This document shows positions 61,259 through 64,000 of a stretch of 64,000 nucleotides of DNA, piece by piece. Under the pieces are notes generated by a model. That model made no database searches. It was not told the origin of the DNA and saw nothing but the letters and a program-made list of their open reading frames with translations. The first letter of the stretch is position 1, and each line of letters begins with the position of its first letter. The DNA comes from Hyalella azteca (Eukaryota; Arthropoda; Malacostraca; Amphipoda; Hyalellidae): contig NW_025937992.1 of assembly GCF_000764305.2 (NCBI RefSeq), forward strand, positions 96,358-160,357, in the 5' to 3' direction. The position numbers and the translations under genes are program-made.

Positions 61259-64000
61259 TAATAGAGATGGATTCGGAAGCTTTTCCTGGGGTTTGAATTT
61301 CAGAAGTATTAAATGTTACGAAATAGAATTTTTCATGGAATATGTTATTAAGATAGCCCAATTCACCACGGCTGGTTCAAGGAAGTTGACTGGAAAAAAC
61401 GGATTCGCGATTTAAATTTGCAGTACAGATTGTGAGAAATGATATTGATTGCGGCTCTATTCAGATGGTATGAAATTATGTTGGGTGAAGAGTTTTCCAC
61501 GATAATTGCCAAGAATTGACTTCGATAACAAAAAGTTGAAATTGACTTCATCACCCGCCAACCATGAAGTACAGACACCCCGTATACCCGTAATACTGTA
61601 CTAACCCGCCCTGATGTTTTTTTTTCAGGTAGTTTTTTAAATAACATTGTTTTAGCTATTTACTCCAATGCGTGAATACGTAAGAAATATTGTCGAAACG
61701 GGCAGCTTGGTTAGCTTGGACCAGTTAAATCTGAATGCAGTAAAGAATTTATCACGACATCATAAAATTCATGTGCACCTAGTTACTTAAGAGACAAAGA
61801 AGTTGTATCCCCTGTAAAAATAATAAGAGAACGACTTCCTTTGTTTGAATATATCGCACAGAGCGAATTGTCAAAGAAATCGTTGTCAGGAACTGAGTGG
61901 TTAAATTTATCGGCTGATGGTTGAGTGTCAGCATTGATTGTACACATGCTTCTAGAGAAGGAATTTTTTGAGGAACTTTTTGATTTTATATATAAAATAA
62001 GTAAGAAAATAATTTCAGATTAGTAAGAATAAATGTTTACAAGATGTTTTTTTATTATTTGTCATCGTAATATTGTTTGGTGGTTTTTTTCTCAGTGAGT
62101 ATCACGGATTTGGATTAATTTATATGAGATATTTAAAATACTCATTACTTTTAGATTATAATTTATGTACTTTTTCACGTTATAATTGTTTGATATGCAA
62201 TGAATATTGTGATTTATTAAATATTGATGATTTCACAAGATGACTCAAGGTTTATTAATGAATATCGATACTACATTGAACCATTACAAAAATATCGATA
62301 AATTTACTTTTGAAACGTATTGAAAGTTTTGAATTAAATAAATGTACATTTGATGCACCTACAAGATTTACCTTCATAAGGTTACCGCATCAGAGGACGT
62401 GTATCAGCGGGAAATTGTGTAACTCATCAAGTTTTATGGTGTGAATTTTTTGCATCCCATATGCAGCATGAATGTAAATATCTCGCATGCACGCAACTCA
62501 CCAGAGCTGAACGTTTCTCTGTCACGCGTACACCAGCGCAAACAAGTCAAGACTGACAGCCGCCGCAACTAACAAGTAAAAATCACACATCGAGTAATAG
62601 CGCTAAAGTTCATGGGTCACTTGATGTACGGTCAACGAAGGTAGTGATCGCTTCGACCCGAACCATTGATTAGACGTAAAAACTGAACAAAGACTTCCAC
62701 GCTTTTGACCAATCGAGGTCTCGTGCACTTTGAACTTTGTAGTCACCTTCAAAAGTTATTTGGAAAAGCATTCACAGAAGAAACTCATGGTTCTCTTTGA
62801 AAATATTTAAGTTTCTTGAAAAGAAATCAAGAATCTGGCATAATAATAAAGTTAAGGTCATCTGTTGCCTTACCTTGGCCCGTCATTGCTCAGTAGAAGA
62901 TACTTTGTGTGACATCGACGATTGATTGTCGGCCAACACAGCGACCACCAAAAATACACATTTAATTTATTTCCCACTAAATCAAAATAATCGGTAGGTC
63001 CGGTTTTCTGCCCAGCCCAAATCAGCCTCAAATACTTCCAAAAGAAACTGTTTGAAGGGAGTAACCAATTGCTTTATATATCAATGATATCGATAGCAGA
63101 TTTTATTTAATATCAATTCCCTTTCAACCCGTTTGCTGTAAACGGCGCAACGCATTCCATTGTATGCTCATTATTGATGGCTTTTTGAGATATAGCTCGG
63201 TCTTTTGATCAGAGTACTTACGATATGTGATTAGCATCTGCGCGGCGTTAACGAATAATATATGGATTATATTCACATATTATAACAGCCTTCAATCATT
63301 AAGTCATATTTTGATAAATAACCATCTTATTCAGAAAAACCCTTATAAATAATCATTGGAATGCCTGAATTCTTTTGTGCCAGGAGCTTCAATTTTGTAT
63401 TGCCATGTACAAAACTTTAGCGCTACCTCTCTTTTCAGTGGAAGGAAAGATTAAATTTCATTGAAGTAATAGTGTTAATAAAATATTTAAAAGATACAGA
63501 ATTTATTACGTATGAATTGTGTTATGTGAACAAAATAAAACTTGAAGAAAGTGAATTAGCACGAGCTGCTGCGTGATGGAAGTCCTCTGCATCGGGAGCA
63601 AGAGCTTCACCTGGCCAGGTGGCTAGGAAAACTGACGCCTTATAGCTTTGTTCCGTGCTGTCAATCCAGTCAAGTAACTAGCAACTGATTTGAATGAAAT
63701 GCTACCAATTTATATAACAGAATATTAGAACAAGCTGCGTATTAAGGTCCAGAATATCTTCAAACGCTTAAATTTACGGACCGAGCAGATGAGCTCTTAA
63801 AATAAGAGACAATAATAAATTGGTTAACTAATGATCAAGAGGGTATTAATATTTAGGTTGAGAGTTGTGAAGTGAAGACAGTTACCCCTAATGGAAACTG
63901 GCCAGACAAAAAATTGCCATAACACTCTGAGCTTTAGTGACGGACTAACAACCTGCAACATCCAGTCCTCTCCTGAGCTCTCTTCGAGACCCGTCCTCCG
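61259..64000. other. Intergenic, nothing firm
   Basis: AT-rich sequence. 62500-62610 weakly resembles 55490-55590, and about 63135-63155 resembles the 5' flank of the truncated fucolectin-like copy (TGTAAACGGCGCAA). These suggest old duplications. No exon was identified. Confidence 0.35.

Overview
The window is AT-rich eukaryotic DNA with sparse, short, intron-interrupted genes and many simple repeats and transposon remnants. Arthropod-type core promoters (TATA box plus TCAGT initiator), crustacean-style C-type lectin exons and a Tc1/mariner element point to an arthropod, most likely a malacostracan crustacean. That assignment is inference. Most open frames here are chance frames, or are created by repeats.

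Two secreted-lectin loci are supported. (1) On the + strand at 19.7-26.4 kb, split exons encode a signal peptide, a C-type lectin domain (CTLD) with an EPN motif, a Thr-rich tail and a second EPN-type CTLD. All splice phases fit one seven-exon gene of 374 codons. A shorter 228-codon product ends at a stop just past the exon-4 donor. (2) On the - strand at 51.6-58.1 kb lie two tandem copies of a gene for a signal peptide, a PAN/apple-like domain and an F5/8 type C (fucolectin-like) domain. The upstream copy (56514-58055) is intact at four exons and 273 codons. The downstream copy (51620-53021) has lost five residues of the conserved GKP segment, and its exon 3 runs into a stop with no exon 4. 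Both loci look like secreted glycan-recognition (innate immune) proteins.

Layout: 1-19 kb is mostly empty, with a 15-bp minisatellite, an AAT microsatellite and two weak candidate exons. 19-26.5 kb is the C-type lectin locus. Its first intron carries a LINE fragment and a 1.29-kb element with terminal inverted repeats, and its exon 2 donor sits in an 18-bp minisatellite. 26.5-41 kb is a gene desert with a degenerate satellite. 41-48 kb holds four of the five copies of a palindrome-bearing element with a GTCC/GTCT core, and a four-unit tandem repeat. 48-51 kb has a CCAAT/CRE cluster and a 24-bp array. 51-58 kb is the fucolectin-like cluster with a LINE fragment between its copies. 58.9-61.3 kb holds a 14-bp array and a complete but dead Tc1-like element. 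61.3-64 kb has nothing recognisable.

The most unusual structure is the minisatellite at 22681-22869. Its 18-bp unit contains the exon-2 splice donor, is in frame and has no stop, so the locus carries eleven consecutive in-phase donor sites. Using a later donor would add multiples of six residues to the lectin domain. This is read from sequence and phase arithmetic; no transcript evidence was available.
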